The position numbers and the translations under genes were made by a program. A stretch of DNA of 64,000 bases from Caulochytrium protostelioides. Its lineage: Eukaryota; Chytridiomycota; Caulochytriomycetes; Caulochytriales; Caulochytriaceae. Location of the stretch: positions 1-64,000 of the forward strand of contig ML014150.1 of the NCBI GenBank assembly GCA_003615045.1, in the 5' to 3' direction. The notes beneath the pieces are model-generated. The model was not told where the DNA came from and did not search any database. It saw only the letters and a list, made by a program, of their open reading frames with translations. Below, in pieces: positions 19,901-29,400 of the stretch. How positions within the stretch are numbered: position 1 is the stretch's first letter; the number at the start of each line of letters is the position of its first letter.

Positions 19901-20083
19901 TCGGAAGACCAGCAGCGCGCGCTGGTGACGGAAGTCCGGCGCCGCGTGATCGGCACGGCGCGCCGCGCCGAGCAGAGCGGGTCTGCCGAGAGCCTCACCA
20001 ACGTCGATCTCTTCCTCAACGCGCTGGGGCTCGGCATCGACGCCAAGCAGCTCGCCGCGATGTCCAGCCACGTCGAGGCGTGA
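16901..20083 (+). CDS. PAT1: PAT1, deadenylation-dependent mRNA decapping factor
   Basis: 1060 residues from the ATG at 16901, chosen because MSFFGFD matches the conserved start of Pat1 (MSFFG in yeast). An acidic N-terminal motif (LNDATFGDAI) matches yeast LNDETFGD, a binding site for the DEAD-box helicase Dhh1. A long Pro/His/Gly-rich region follows, with alternating His-Pro and His-Ala runs. The conserved middle and C-terminal parts start near residue 450 (YCGIMTQREKERITGLQISH) and include RQALQIP, the INKGIKLVPRLLRFLTPEE helices, WIAKSKIGLALLTMFLSRAE, VYNFLFATLQGRFAYIFPD and VYVWQFLAAMA. Pat1 binds Dhh1, Lsm1-7 and Dcp2 in P-bodies and promotes decapping. There is no intron. Confidence 0.95.
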   Translation: MSFFGFDAAMPAQGAPEALPSGDDVDAHLERRATEALIVDDAVDPDAAADAADAAAVLEDDDAALNDATFGDAIAAGPAATDFTFQTAPGAARPAGASIPSTAPSDAASNHPLVRPLQQLHLHGDPRQPAASADPDAATDRPSQPGVAVPPHPHPHPHAHAHAHAHPHHPHQPPPPGMFPGYPAGAYPPPMPGPPHLHHPGYLPHPGAGAADDPNAAGAARPMTVDELEAAARAGRLPPLGAAPPGPGNPMGLVGPPYAMHPHPHPHHHPHHHPHAAGPMGFLPHPMQGHPHPGMPGMPHAPPQASPHGPPHAPPHGAHPDRPFPMPPHPGMPQQPTAEGDAAAAAAAATGDAAATGDAQSPPFSDGHPAASPVSEQDRQFPPLGQQAPRAHGGQAPSSASHRGVPLPASGAPGAAGSGSGHATASRPQHGPSHGQGGPARPRELYVESTPRSRHEQYCGIMTQREKERITGLQISHLVTDTPARDDFYYEIYKTLVAPLAATNLQRAKGEKLTWQHLIFMPLSTATDAAATGGMPSGGSDPHGGGAAAASAGAMVGNGRLTTHMRNQMQRLIDNRRAAKVRGKTMWMEGAMGRVGLPSKDTPRQALQIPTGMSASSSADSVSASMLAGSGLGAIGGGDAESHAGSTTSAPAPTAPPAAPQLMPNTVGAHDDADAAAPAADVMVETSEPPLTRTAVLARIEAIYSLVLAIEEASRDATDEDDAEAGAAAGDATSGVDAVSQSDARPGSADGTTMATTATDVASEPPTAAAAPATAPKVTQAQRHAQLLRLLRLETLPSPMQPHLLTQILSINKGIKLVPRLLRFLTPEETHRFLLTMVTRLEALPVCHVPAGQTPADPRVELFVGAVIPALVNTVAEIPMQVVIHAMHEMLGRHYAVWIAKSKIGLALLTMFLSRAEILKQTAAAGAADLSPDALASWKEVYNFLFATLQGRFAYIFPDPVPAAAAADAAAATDADQAEEDGADDVYVWQFLAAMAVATTSEDQQRALVTEVRRRVIGTARRAEQSGSAESLTNVDLFLNALGLGIDAKQLAAMSSHVEA
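17346..17412 (+). repeat. Coding His-Pro / His-Ala dipeptide repeat in PAT1
   Basis: CCGCAC and GCGCAC units encode a low-complexity HP/HA run; a second HPHP(H) run follows at about 17686-17730. Expected to be disordered. Confidence 0.75.
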
Positions 20084-20315
20084 TTGGACCACGTGGCCGA
20101 CCTGCGAGCCCCTCTCTGGACTTCCGCTCAAGATATATCAATCTCCATCCGCGGACGCATGGCACAGCGCGGCAGAAGGGTTCAGAGAGCACGGTCGGAT
20201 TGGAACCCCCGACCGATTAAGTGGGAACCCGTGGCGATGTCGCTCACGGGGGCATCGCATGCGTCATTCGGGAAGTGTGACATGCGGTGCCGTCATGGCC
20301 AGATGACGGTCCGCC

Positions 20316-20364
<49 letters not shown>
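20316..20364. repeat. (GAT)16 microsatellite
   Basis: Sixteen GAT units in a row, followed by TCA and a T-run, in non-coding DNA downstream of PAT1. Confidence 0.92.
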
Positions 20365-20751
20365 TCATTTTTTTAATCATCGCATTTCAGCGATGACGGG
20401 GGACGGACTGGAAATGCGGCATGATCGTGTGCAGCAAACCACAAACCTTCAGAAGTATGAGCAGCAGTCTGGAGAAAATGTCTTTTGAAGCAATCTTGTC
20501 ATTTTTGCAGTAGAGCCCGTCAAACTTTTGTCACGATTGAACCAACTTGGATCAATCAAGATCACGCGAAGTTTTTTTATGAGCTTTTAGGGTTTATCAG
20601 TTCATCGTGGCCCGCCATACATCAAAATGAAGAACTTCATGGTACGAATCAGTGACTAGCCAAGCAGTTGGCGCCTCGTTCACATAAGCAGCATGCGATG
20701 GCGCCATCATTCGAGACCGCTGACTCGCAACTCTCATTCTCTGATTTTGGG

Positions 20752-20759
20752 TATAAATA
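20752..20759 (+). promoter_or_regulatory. Orphan TATA box
   Basis: TATAAATA on the plus strand. The only ATG frame of note downstream is 21028-21357, 269 bp away. Confidence 0.25.
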
Positions 20760-21442
20760 AATGTCAGGGATGCCGTTACATCTCCCCGATAGGAACGCCC
20801 CATCGACGCCCCAACGAGGGTGACGCCCGAGCAAGGGAGGTATGGTGCCTCCCCCGGCGGCGTCGTGTACGCCGTTCACGACATCGCCGCGCGGGCATGG
20901 AGCGGCGGTGTAGAAGGTGGAAAGGGAAGTCGCTCTGTCACGACGCCCACGTCCACGCTGCGGTGCATCCACATCATCTTACGTATGAGCTGCCGCCGCA
21001 TCAAGCCAGCTCCCATCCGGTCATAGTATGCGGATTCAGCACATTCATGCGTTTCCACGAACTGGTCGACGCTGGCCACTTCATGTGTTCCTGAAACCAC
21101 GCAGGGAGCAAGGCTGGGCGACACCGCGCCTCGATACCGAGCGGTATCAAGCGATCCTGAGCGATCCCGAGCGGCGAGCGCGCGTGAAGACTGCCGCAGC
21201 GGACCCTGGCGATGGCACCGACGCGGTCGGCCTTGAGCAGCAAAATGCCGGGGAGTACGGCCCGATGGCGGCGGGTCATGACAGCCCTGCCAAGGGCTGC
21301 TTCCTGCAGGGACCGGAGGGTACCGCACCAGCGACACGCGCCGCGGCTGGCGCATGAACCACCAGGAATGTCGGCAAGCCCGCTCCGCGGGTGCGCCTAG
21401 GCCCCACGGTGATTGGCGAGGCGCCAGAATGGTCTCGCGTGC

Positions 21443-22534
21443 TCAAACAATAAATATGACGTCCTCGTCGTCGAGCACGTGGCCGAGGCCGACGATCTGG
21501 GGCGTGTGTTTGGCGGAGCGTCCCCAGACGAGGGCATACTTGAACTCGTCGAGCAGCCCCTTGTGGATGCGCATGCAGGCCTGCTGGACGGTCGTGCCGC
21601 GGGGCAGGATCAGGCCGTCCGAGAAATCAGGCAGCTCGCCCTTGCGCTTCGTATACACGCGGATCAGGTCCAGCTCCTTCCAGATGCGCTCCACGAGGTA
21701 GTCCAGGTTGAGCTCCGACTCGACCGAGATGACGACCGTGTTGGGCTCGCGGGCGAGCGCGTCAACGGCCTCGATCGAGATGCTGTCGATCTTGTTGTAG
21801 CAGTAGAGACAGCGCACGTAGCGGCGGTTGCCGATCAGCACGTCGATGAACTCGTCGACGGTGCAGTCGGCCCGGATGAGCACGTCGGCATTGAAGACGC
21901 GCGCGTCGTGCAGAATCGAGACAACGAGTTGCTGGTCGAGGTGGGTCAGCGGCACCGTTGTTGTAAACGAGATCCCGCCGCCCTTCTTGATCTTGATCGT
22001 CAGATCCGGCGGCTGCGTGTTGAGGCGGAGGCCCACGTGCTCGAGCTCCGCTTCGAGCATGCGGCGCTCCTTGCTGTCCTTCGTGGCGTCGAGCATCATC
22101 AGGATGAGGTCGGCCGTCTTAGCGGTCGCAATGACCTGCCGCCCGCGGCCCTTGCCCTGGGCGGCGCCCTCAATGATACCGGGCAAGTCCAGGAACTGGA
22201 TGGTGGCGCCGTTGTGCTGGATTCGTCCGGGTACGCAGGTGAGCGTCGTGAACTCGTACGCTGCAGCCTCGGCCTGGGTGCCCGTGAGCTTGTTCAGCAG
22301 ACTGCTCTTGCCAACGGAGGGCATTCCGATCTGCGCAACGCGCGCGTCGCCGGCCATGCGGACATCGAAGCCCGTGCCGCCGCCTTTGCTGCCGCCGCCC
22401 GCGGGGTCCGTCAGCTCCGCCACGAGCTTGGCCAGCCGCGCCTTCAGCACACCGAACGACCGCTCGGTGGCCTTGTTGCGCTGCGTGCGGGCCATCTCGG
22501 CCTTGATGGCCTCGATCTTCTCCAGGATCCCCAT
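21443..22534 (-). CDS. RBG2: Developmentally regulated GTPase, DRG2/RBG2 type
   Basis: 363 residues, ATG at 22534. The start MGILEKIEAIKAEMARTQRN is the DRG2/Rbg2 signature rather than DRG1. G motifs in order: GMPSVGKSS (P-loop, about 70-78), EFTTLTCVPG (switch I), DLPGIIEGAAQGKGRGRQ (G3, about 116-133), NKID (G4, about 247) and a SVES stretch (G5). The C-terminal TGS domain ends KYALVWGRSAKHTPQIVGL, then EDVIFIV. Rbg2 pairs with a DFRP partner (Gir2 in yeast), a protein that also binds Gcn1, and acts on stalled or translating ribosomes. GCN1 lies 4 kb away, so two parts of the same functional axis are close, though not in an operon. There is no intron. Confidence 0.95.
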   Translation of the reverse strand: MGILEKIEAIKAEMARTQRNKATERSFGVLKARLAKLVAELTDPAGGGSKGGGTGFDVRMAGDARVAQIGMPSVGKSSLLNKLTGTQAEAAAYEFTTLTCVPGRIQHNGATIQFLDLPGIIEGAAQGKGRGRQVIATAKTADLILMMLDATKDSKERRMLEAELEHVGLRLNTQPPDLTIKIKKGGGISFTTTVPLTHLDQQLVVSILHDARVFNADVLIRADCTVDEFIDVLIGNRRYVRCLYCYNKIDSISIEAVDALAREPNTVVISVESELNLDYLVERIWKELDLIRVYTKRKGELPDFSDGLILPRGTTVQQACMRIHKGLLDEFKYALVWGRSAKHTPQIVGLGHVLDDEDVIFIV

Positions 22535-22955
22535 GTCGGCGGCGCTTCACGGGGCGAGTCTGCCGGGATGGCCGTCGTCGGGTCCTGGCGGGGTTGGGGG
22601 TCTCCGTCGACCGAAGCGCGTGCGCCGCAGAAGGCGAAGCAGGGGTGGGCAGCAGGAGCAGGTCGGGGAAGGGAGCGGGGAAGAAGCCTGCCGGCTGTGG
22701 GGCTGTGGCCGAGGGCGAGACGAGGTCAAGGTCGACTCTCGGCCGACACTGGCGTCGGATGATCGGTCCTGGCGACGACGCATTCCGCATACAGCGGGTG
22801 ATACGAACGTATCACACCGCGCACGTCGACCACGCGTCGGCCAGGCCAGGTCTTCAACCCCGCGGTGCGGTGCGCGTGGGCGAGTGACGGAAGCGCGGGC
22901 GAGACGGGGCGGCCCAAGCCTGCGCCTGGCAAGTCCCGCCACGGGCGCCCATCGA

Positions 22956-22987
<32 letters not shown>

Positions 22988-23205
22988 CGAGGGTCTATGG
23001 TCCCGTGGCGTGCTGCGCGTCCAGGACACCCCCACGGCGACAACGGCGAGAACACCGCGGCGGCGGCGGCGGCGGCAACATTGCCAACGCGCGGCCACGA
23101 GGCCGCGGAGGTCTCCAGTGTGGCGCACCCGCCTGACGCTTGCTTCGGCTGAGCCGCCCTGCGGTGGACGCGCACCGGATGCGGATGCGGATGCGGATGC
23201 GGCGG

Positions 23206-23248
<43 letters not shown>

Positions 23249-23576
23249 CGCTCCGATGGCGCGCTCGCGCGCTCGCGTCGTCCTCGTGCCGGCGGCGGAA
23301 TGACGCGCGCGCCTGATGAAGTCCCGGGTCTCCTTCGTGATCACGGCAAGCACCAGCACGCATCGGCACGAGTCAGCTTGTCGCAGCACGAGCCAGTATC
23401 CCGGCGATCCTGTTGCATCGCGCCGAGGACCGAGCCGCTTCCACCTCGCTACGGAACCCCGCGCTCCTGCCTCGACCCCGACTGAGCCCCCGCCCCACGT
23501 GCTCACGCCCACCACGTGCTCACCACGCGTCGGATCACCCTGCCATCCCGGTCTCACCCCGCTCGCATCGCTCGCC
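22535..23576. other. Divergent intergenic region between RBG2 and MPC2 with several simple repeats
   Basis: Contains a GCC run (about 22961-22985), GCGGAT hexamers (about 23177-23200) and a GGCA tetranucleotide array (23204-23248). Long frames on both strands here are low-complexity and unsupported. Confidence 0.5.
23204..23248. repeat. (GGCA)11 tetranucleotide microsatellite
   Basis: Eleven uninterrupted GGCA units, preceded by four GCGGAT hexamers. Confidence 0.9.
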
Positions 23577-24384
23577 ATGGCTTCCGGCGCCTCCGCCACG
23601 GGATCGTGGTTCTCCCGGTTCCTCAACTCGCCTGCCGGTAACGTCGTCGTCGCCCGGGCCAGCCCATGAACCAGAACCCGCTCGGAGGTCCGATCATCGT
23701 GTGCCCATGCCGATGCCGATGGGATGACTCACGCTAGCGTCCCGACTTTTCTGTTCTGTCTCGTGGAATCCTCTGAATCGCCGCTCGCCGTGGGCTTGCG
23801 CTTGGGGTCTGCGCTGATGACTCGGCGCTTCGGTTGGCGATGATAGGCCCCAAGACGGTCCACTTCTGGGCCCCGGCAATGAAATGGGGGTTGGTGATTG
23901 CCGGTCTCGGTGACATCAACCGCCCTGTCGAGAACATTAGCATGTCTCAGACCGTCTGTAAGTGTCCCTTGCCGGATCGAAGGCATCATCCTTGAGCGAG
24001 GACGTTTCCGCCATGCGTGTGGACAAAAAAAGTATCACTCACGCGATATCGATTGATGATGTGGCGTCATTCTCTGCTCGGATGGCGTGACCACTCGTTA
24101 TTTTGGGAATCATCCGTTTTCCTCATGGTGTGAAACGGAACCTGTTGGACTCGCGTGAACCTTTCCCCGCAGCGCTCTTCGCGACCGGCGTGATCTGGTC
24201 GCGCTACTCGACCGTCATTATCCCCAAGAACTACGGCCTGCTCAGCGTCAACGCCTTCCTTGCGTGCACGGCGCTGTACCAGCTGACCCGCATCTACCGC
24301 CATAACGCCGAGACGAAGGCCGTCGCCGCTGCGCCCGCGACCGCGCTTGCCGACGCCGCCATGGCCGCCGTCAAGAAGGCTTAA
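23577..24384 (+). CDS. MPC2: Mitochondrial pyruvate carrier subunit 2, three exons
   Basis: Join of 23577..23637, 23847..23957 and 24173..24384, 127 residues. No single frame contains it; it was rebuilt from homology. Exon 1 encodes MASGASATGSWFSRFLNSPA. Exon 2 begins GPKTVHFWAPAMKWGLVIAG and continues through LGDINRPVENIS, the hallmark of MPC2 proteins. Exon 3 encodes LFATGVIWSRYSTVIIPKNY and then the LSVNAFL segment, ending with an Ala-rich tail. Introns of 209 and 215 bp start GTAACG and GTAAGT and end TAG and CAG; phases are consistent (1 and 1). MPC2 pairs with MPC1 in the inner mitochondrial membrane to import pyruvate. The length fits the family. Confidence 0.93.
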
Positions 24385-24543
24385 GCGGACCCGGTGCCAA
24401 GCACCGACGGGACCGGCTCCGACGGTGTGATATATAAATAGGATTCTTTTTTATAGACATTCAATGCGTGCCATCGGGAGCTGCAGTCGAGACCGGGCGG
24501 TGATACCGGAATCGGCCTTGCGCGACCATGGGCCATGGACGAC

Positions 24544-24978
24544 TCACGGGCTGAACTTCAGGCCGCGCAGCGCGTCGCGCATCACGGCGGGATCGACCTC
24601 CGGCACCTGGGGCGCCGCCTTGGAGAGGGTCGACGTCGCAACTCTAGTGGATGCCGGAGCCATGGCGCAGCACAGGGTCGCCAGCAATCAACGATTCGCG
24701 TTGAGCGGCCAGAGAAAGATTACAGACAAATCAAGAGCGTCCACGGTGAGTGATGGGAAAAAGCCCATTATTGTTTCGTCTGATGGATCCGACGGGATCA
24801 CGGCTTCCGAAACAACTTACTTGAGGGCCGCGTCCAGCTGAATGGCGGTGCGATCCAGCTGCTTGGCGGTGCTGAGGTACGCGAGCTCGAGCGCGCGGAT
24901 GCGATCCGAGTCGGCGAGCAGCGCCCAGCGCTTGACCTGGTCCTCGGCGTTCGCGCGGTTGTCGGTGGTGTTCTCCAT
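24544..24978 (-). CDS. Small helical protein of unknown function, two exons
   Basis: Join of complement(24821..24978) and complement(24544..24643), 85 residues. The 177-bp intron begins GTAAGT and ends CTAG, and the frame is kept (phase 2). Exon 1 starts MENTTDNRANAEDQVKRWAL and continues as one long helix with heptad-like hydrophobic positions (LELAYLSTAKQLDRTAIQLD). Exon 2 adds a Pro-containing hinge and a short second helix ending RGLKFSP. It looks like a small subunit of a coiled-coil complex, but I do not recognise the family. The gene is convergent with MPC2: its stop lies 160 bp from the MPC2 stop. Confidence 0.65.
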
Positions 24979-26471
24979 GTTGGCGGATGACGGATTGACG
25001 GGCAGGCTATAGTATCGTCAAACACGAGGTCGAGCGATAAAGATATCGACGAGAGACGTCTGCGGAAGATCGGAGGGGAAGAGGATCGATTTCGGGTGAC
25101 TAGAACGCGCGATGACGGTCGAAGTTGGCGTCGGAGTGGGCGGGACCCGGTCACTGAAAGCGTACGATTGATCCATCACGATTGCCGGTCATCCTCGTGC
25201 CGCACCACTCTGCCCGGCGAGCATCTCCGCCGCGAGCCATTCATATCCGACATTCCTCTCGACCCAACCACGGTCCTTTGGTCGTGAAAGCAGTCATCGG
25301 CTGGGCGATCGGTGCCACCGGCATCGTGGTAACGGTAGACGGTGCAGGAGCGGAGCCGCCGACGTGGCCCCTGCATGCCCTCCGGCACGATCGCCGCGAG
25401 CGACTGCAGGCGGCTCGGAGGATGTCGGAGGATGTCGGAGCACCCCTGTCGACCGCCTTGTGAGCCCCCCACCGATCGCCGCTGGCGGCCGCGGGCAGCC
25501 GGCAGGGAGCCGCGGCTGCGCCACCGCCCTGACCACGCCGTCGGGATGTTCGGGCCCGGCGCGCCGCCGCCATCGAAGCGGCGCCCGGGGAGTATCAACC
25601 ATCGTCATGGGCTCGCGTGGGCGAGACAACCTTGACCTGGTCGCGACGCGACCCCGCGATCTCTGGTCGCCTCCGATGAAACTGTCCTGTCTGGGTGCTC
25701 CGCCAGGTATGCCGCCAGGTATGCGCGTCAGGCCGCGACTCGGAAGAGCGGTCTCCCTGCATAGCGGCGATGCGGCCCAGCCATGATGGGACCATGACCG
25801 CCGCGCTTCCGCGACGATGAGGGCAGATCGCCGGCCGCGCCGTGGATCCCATCACCAGGCAGCCGATCGCCGATGCGGGGATTCAAGCATGCGCGTCGCC
25901 GCCGTTGACGCCGCCGCCGTCGCCGCCGTCTTGGCGCGCCGTGAAAATGGGGTCCTGCCGGGGCGTCAGACCCCGCCGCGGCATCCACGGGCGCGCCGTC
26001 CACGCCGCGTTGGCGCACCCCAGTCATCGGGCGTGTCGCGCTGCGCCGGCGAAGCGTGGACGGCCGCCGCCGATGCCGATGCCGCCGCCGCCGCCATTGC
26101 CGCCATCGCCGCCGCGTGCGACAGGCGCATGACTTCCGCGCGACGCGGCGGAAGCTTCTAGACAAGTCGCTAAGCGACGCCGGTGACGGCATCGCCTTCG
26201 CGCGGGCGACACGGCGCGTCGCGGCCGCGTCACGCCCGTCCGTGCCGCGCGTCTGACGTCGTGCTCGAGCCCGGCGCCTATCTCGGGGGTCTGCGACCGA
26301 TTACCCAACCCCCGCCACTGCCAACCGCCCTTGGTTGTTCGCACACCTCGCGCTCACGACGGTCCCGAGCCCTCTGAACGGCGCCGCTGCCCGTTCCCCG
26401 TCGCGCTTCTCCTGTTTCCCCGCTACCCCCGACCCGCGCCGCTAGGTCGTGGGACGGTCTTTCCGCCCGCC
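24979..26471. other. Divergent intergenic region upstream of GCN1
   Basis: About 1.5 kb. Frames on both strands (for example 25176-25598 and 25728-26192, minus) are low-complexity or lack supported starts. A short GGATGTCGGA duplication occurs at about 25419-25440 and GCCGCC-type runs at 25903-25935. No gene is supported. Confidence 0.45.
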
Positions 26472-29400
26472 ATGTCCGATATCGACAGCGAGATGGACGC
26501 GTTCAGCGACGACGGCTACCCCGCCGCCGCCGCCGCCGCGGCACGGACGCCCGCGCCGAACGCTAAGGCCGCGCGTCCGACGGAGACGGCCGCCGACGAG
26601 GATGCCGCCGCGCCGACCGCGTGGGACCAGCTCTCGCCGGCCGAGCTCCTGGCCGCCGCGCCGGGGCACCGCGCGCGCCCGGCCGCCGACCGGCACGCGC
26701 TGCTCGATGCGCTGATCGCCCACGTCGGCGCGCCCGAGCTCACGCAGCCCGCAGCCGTGCTGCCGGCCGTCAAGCTCGTCCACGACAGCATCGTGCACAT
26801 CCACGACCCCGTCGGCCAGGCCCGCGTGTTCACGCTCCTGGAGGCCGCCGTCGCCGCCACCGCCGCGAACGCCGCCGCGAACGCCGACGCCACCGACGCC
26901 GCGTGGTCCCATCCGCTCTTCCGCGGCGCCGTCGCCAAGGTCGTCAAGCAGCTCAAGGAGTCCGGCCGCCGATGGGCGCCGCGACTGCTCGCCGCGCACA
27001 CCGCATGGCTCCTCAAGGCCATGACGGCCGCCGCCCGCGGGATGCGTCGCCCGTTGTCCGGCCGCGACAGCCACGATGCGCTACCGTCGCTCGCGGCCTT
27101 CGCCGCCGACCCGCTCTACGAGCACACGATGGCCGCCGTCGCCGCCGGCGTCTTCGCCGTCGCCCAGAGCGCCGACCGCAGCGCCACCACGCTGCTGCAG
27201 CGGCTGTCGCAGCGCGTGCGCGCGCACCAGCGCGTCATGGGGCCCGCCGCCGCCCGCATCCACCTCGCCGCTCTCGCCCGTGCCCTCGAGCGCTCCGGCA
27301 AGGACGCCGCGGCCGCCACGACCCTGCCTTTCCTCGGCATGTGGGTCGATGCCGACGTGCTGCTGTGGTCTGCGACGCCGCCGCCCTGCCTGCCCGCGCT
27401 TCGGGCCATCGTGACGGCCGTGGCGTTCCAGCCCGCGGCCACGGCGCTCCCCACACTGGCGTTCTTCCGCCGCTTCATCGCGAGCCACGTGGACGCCGCC
27501 CACTACACCGAGCAGATGCAGCCGCAGGCCGTCCGCGGCCTGCTGCGCGCCGCTGAAGCCGCCTGCGACGACCTGCGCGTGCTCGCGTCCTGCGTCGCAT
27601 GGCCGCCGGCGCTCTTGCTCCCGGACGCCGTGCGCCAGCCCGTGCTCGCGCAGTTCAAGGCCACGAACGCCCGCGCCGCCGCGTCCGCCGTCCACGTCAT
27701 CGCCGCCGTGCTCGCGCGGCCCCCGACGGCCCCCGCCGCCGCCGCGCCCTTCCAAGCCGTCCTCGATGCCCTCGTGGTCTTCCTCAACACGAAGGGCCAT
27801 GCGCTCGAGCTCAAGGCCCTGGCCGCCGCGGCGCTGCCGGACGTCGCCCACGCCTCGGCGCTCGTCGTCGCGCTGCCGCTCCTGCTCGCCGCCGAGTCCA
27901 ATGAAGCCCAGTGCATGCGACTTGCCGAGTGCGTCGGCACCGCGCTCGTCGCCCATGCCGCCGCCGACGCCGCCACCCCCGAGACCGACCCGGCGCGCGC
28001 CACGACGGCGCAGTACATCGCGGCGGCGTTCCGCGCCGGCGCCAAGGCCGATGTGAAGCACGTGCGGTCGGCGCTCGCGCTCCTGCTGCCTGTGGCCGCG
28101 ACGCCTGACGCCGCGCGCCGCGACGTGCTCGAGCTCGGTGCTGCCTACGACGTCGTTCGGCCGGACGCCCTCGAGGCCCCCGCCGGCGCCCGCCGCCGCG
28201 GGGGCCGGAGCGCCCGCCCATTGACGGCGCTCGACCGGCTCGATGCCGCCCGCGCCCGCGCCGCCGCCCTGCTCGAGGCGTTGCCCGCCGCCGATCGCGA
28301 AGCGCTCGTCTCGGGCCTGCGTGTGTGGTCCACGCGGTCGGCGCTCGCGCTGAGCGACCGCGCGCGCATCGGCACCGTCCTGCTCGCTGCGGGCGCCGTC
28401 GACGCCGCGTGGCTCGAGGTCTTCCTCGCCGAAAAGAACGTCGTCAAGGCGCTTCCCACCCACGCGAGCTGGACGCTTTACCTCGGCGCCCTCGCCGAGG
28501 CGCTGCAGGCCCGCAACCCGGCCCTGCGCCGCGCCGTCCGCGCTGCTTTCCCCGCCATCGACGTCGTGCTCAACTACGCGTTCCTCGAGATCGACGCCGT
28601 CGCCACGACGCGCCACGCACAGTCGCTCTTTCTCAACGTGTTTGCGCGCCTCGCCGCGGGCACCGCCGACGATGCCCGCCTCTACACGGAGATAGCGTCG
28701 CGGCTGATGGATGGCATCGCCGCCGGGTTCCAGAACGCCGAGACGGCCGTGTATACCCCCGTCGCGCTCGACTACACGCGCTACGTCACTGCCGTCACCC
28801 AAGTTGATGGTGCGCGTGCCGTGCGTCCGACCTCTGGTGACGGCGCGGACAGCGACGGCTCAGACGACAGTGATGCGGCGGCCACCGCCGTCGTGGTTGA
28901 CAGCGCCGACGGCACCGACGACTCGGCCGACGTCGTCCTGACGCCGCCCGGGCCGGCGGCGCCGCCGACGCGCGATGAGACCGTCGCCGTGCGCTCGGGC
29001 GGCCTCAAGACCTTCCGCCACTTCCGTCTGCTCGCCATGTGCTTCCAGCCGCTGCACCGCGCGGCCGCCTCTGGTGCAGTGGTGACGACGCGCCGCGCGA
29101 TCGTGACCGCCGCCTACCCGCTGCTACACCACGCGGGGCTCACGCGCTCGCTCGGCGCCGCGTCCTGCGAGCTCCTGCTCGCGCAGTGCGGTGTCGATAC
29201 CAAGACGGCCGCGCAGGACTTTGTCGCCGTCGGCCTGCCCCTGTGGCTCGCCGCCATTCACCCGGCCGACGCCGCTGACGGCGCTGCTGACGGCGCTGTG
29301 GACGTGCCCGTCGTGGACACCGCGGCGTCGGCGGCGCTGCCGCCCGCGGGGCGCACGCTCATCCAGCGGTTCCGCCTGGACCGCGCCAACGCGCCTGCGA

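Larger units (their letters stand above)
20084..21442. other. Convergent intergenic region with a (GAT)16 array, an orphan TATA box and a possible Fanzor fragment
   Basis: About 1.36 kb between the 3' ends of PAT1 and RBG2. It holds a GAT trinucleotide array (20316-20364), a TATAAATA box (20752-20759) without a confirmed gene, and a 109-codon ATG frame (21028-21357) described in the findings. GC content drops at 20350-20790. Confidence 0.5.

Noticed and set aside
20190-20235. tRNA-like stretch with GGTCGG/CCGACC arms and a GGAACCCC segment
   Set aside because: The arms do not form a 5-bp T stem around a standard loop, and no matching D or anticodon arm lies at the right distance on either strand.
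20880-21355. Minus-strand VDQFVETHECAE segment resembling the Fanzor VDEFRTT motif
   Set aside because: No other Fanzor motif lies in the same frame or orientation; the match is too short.
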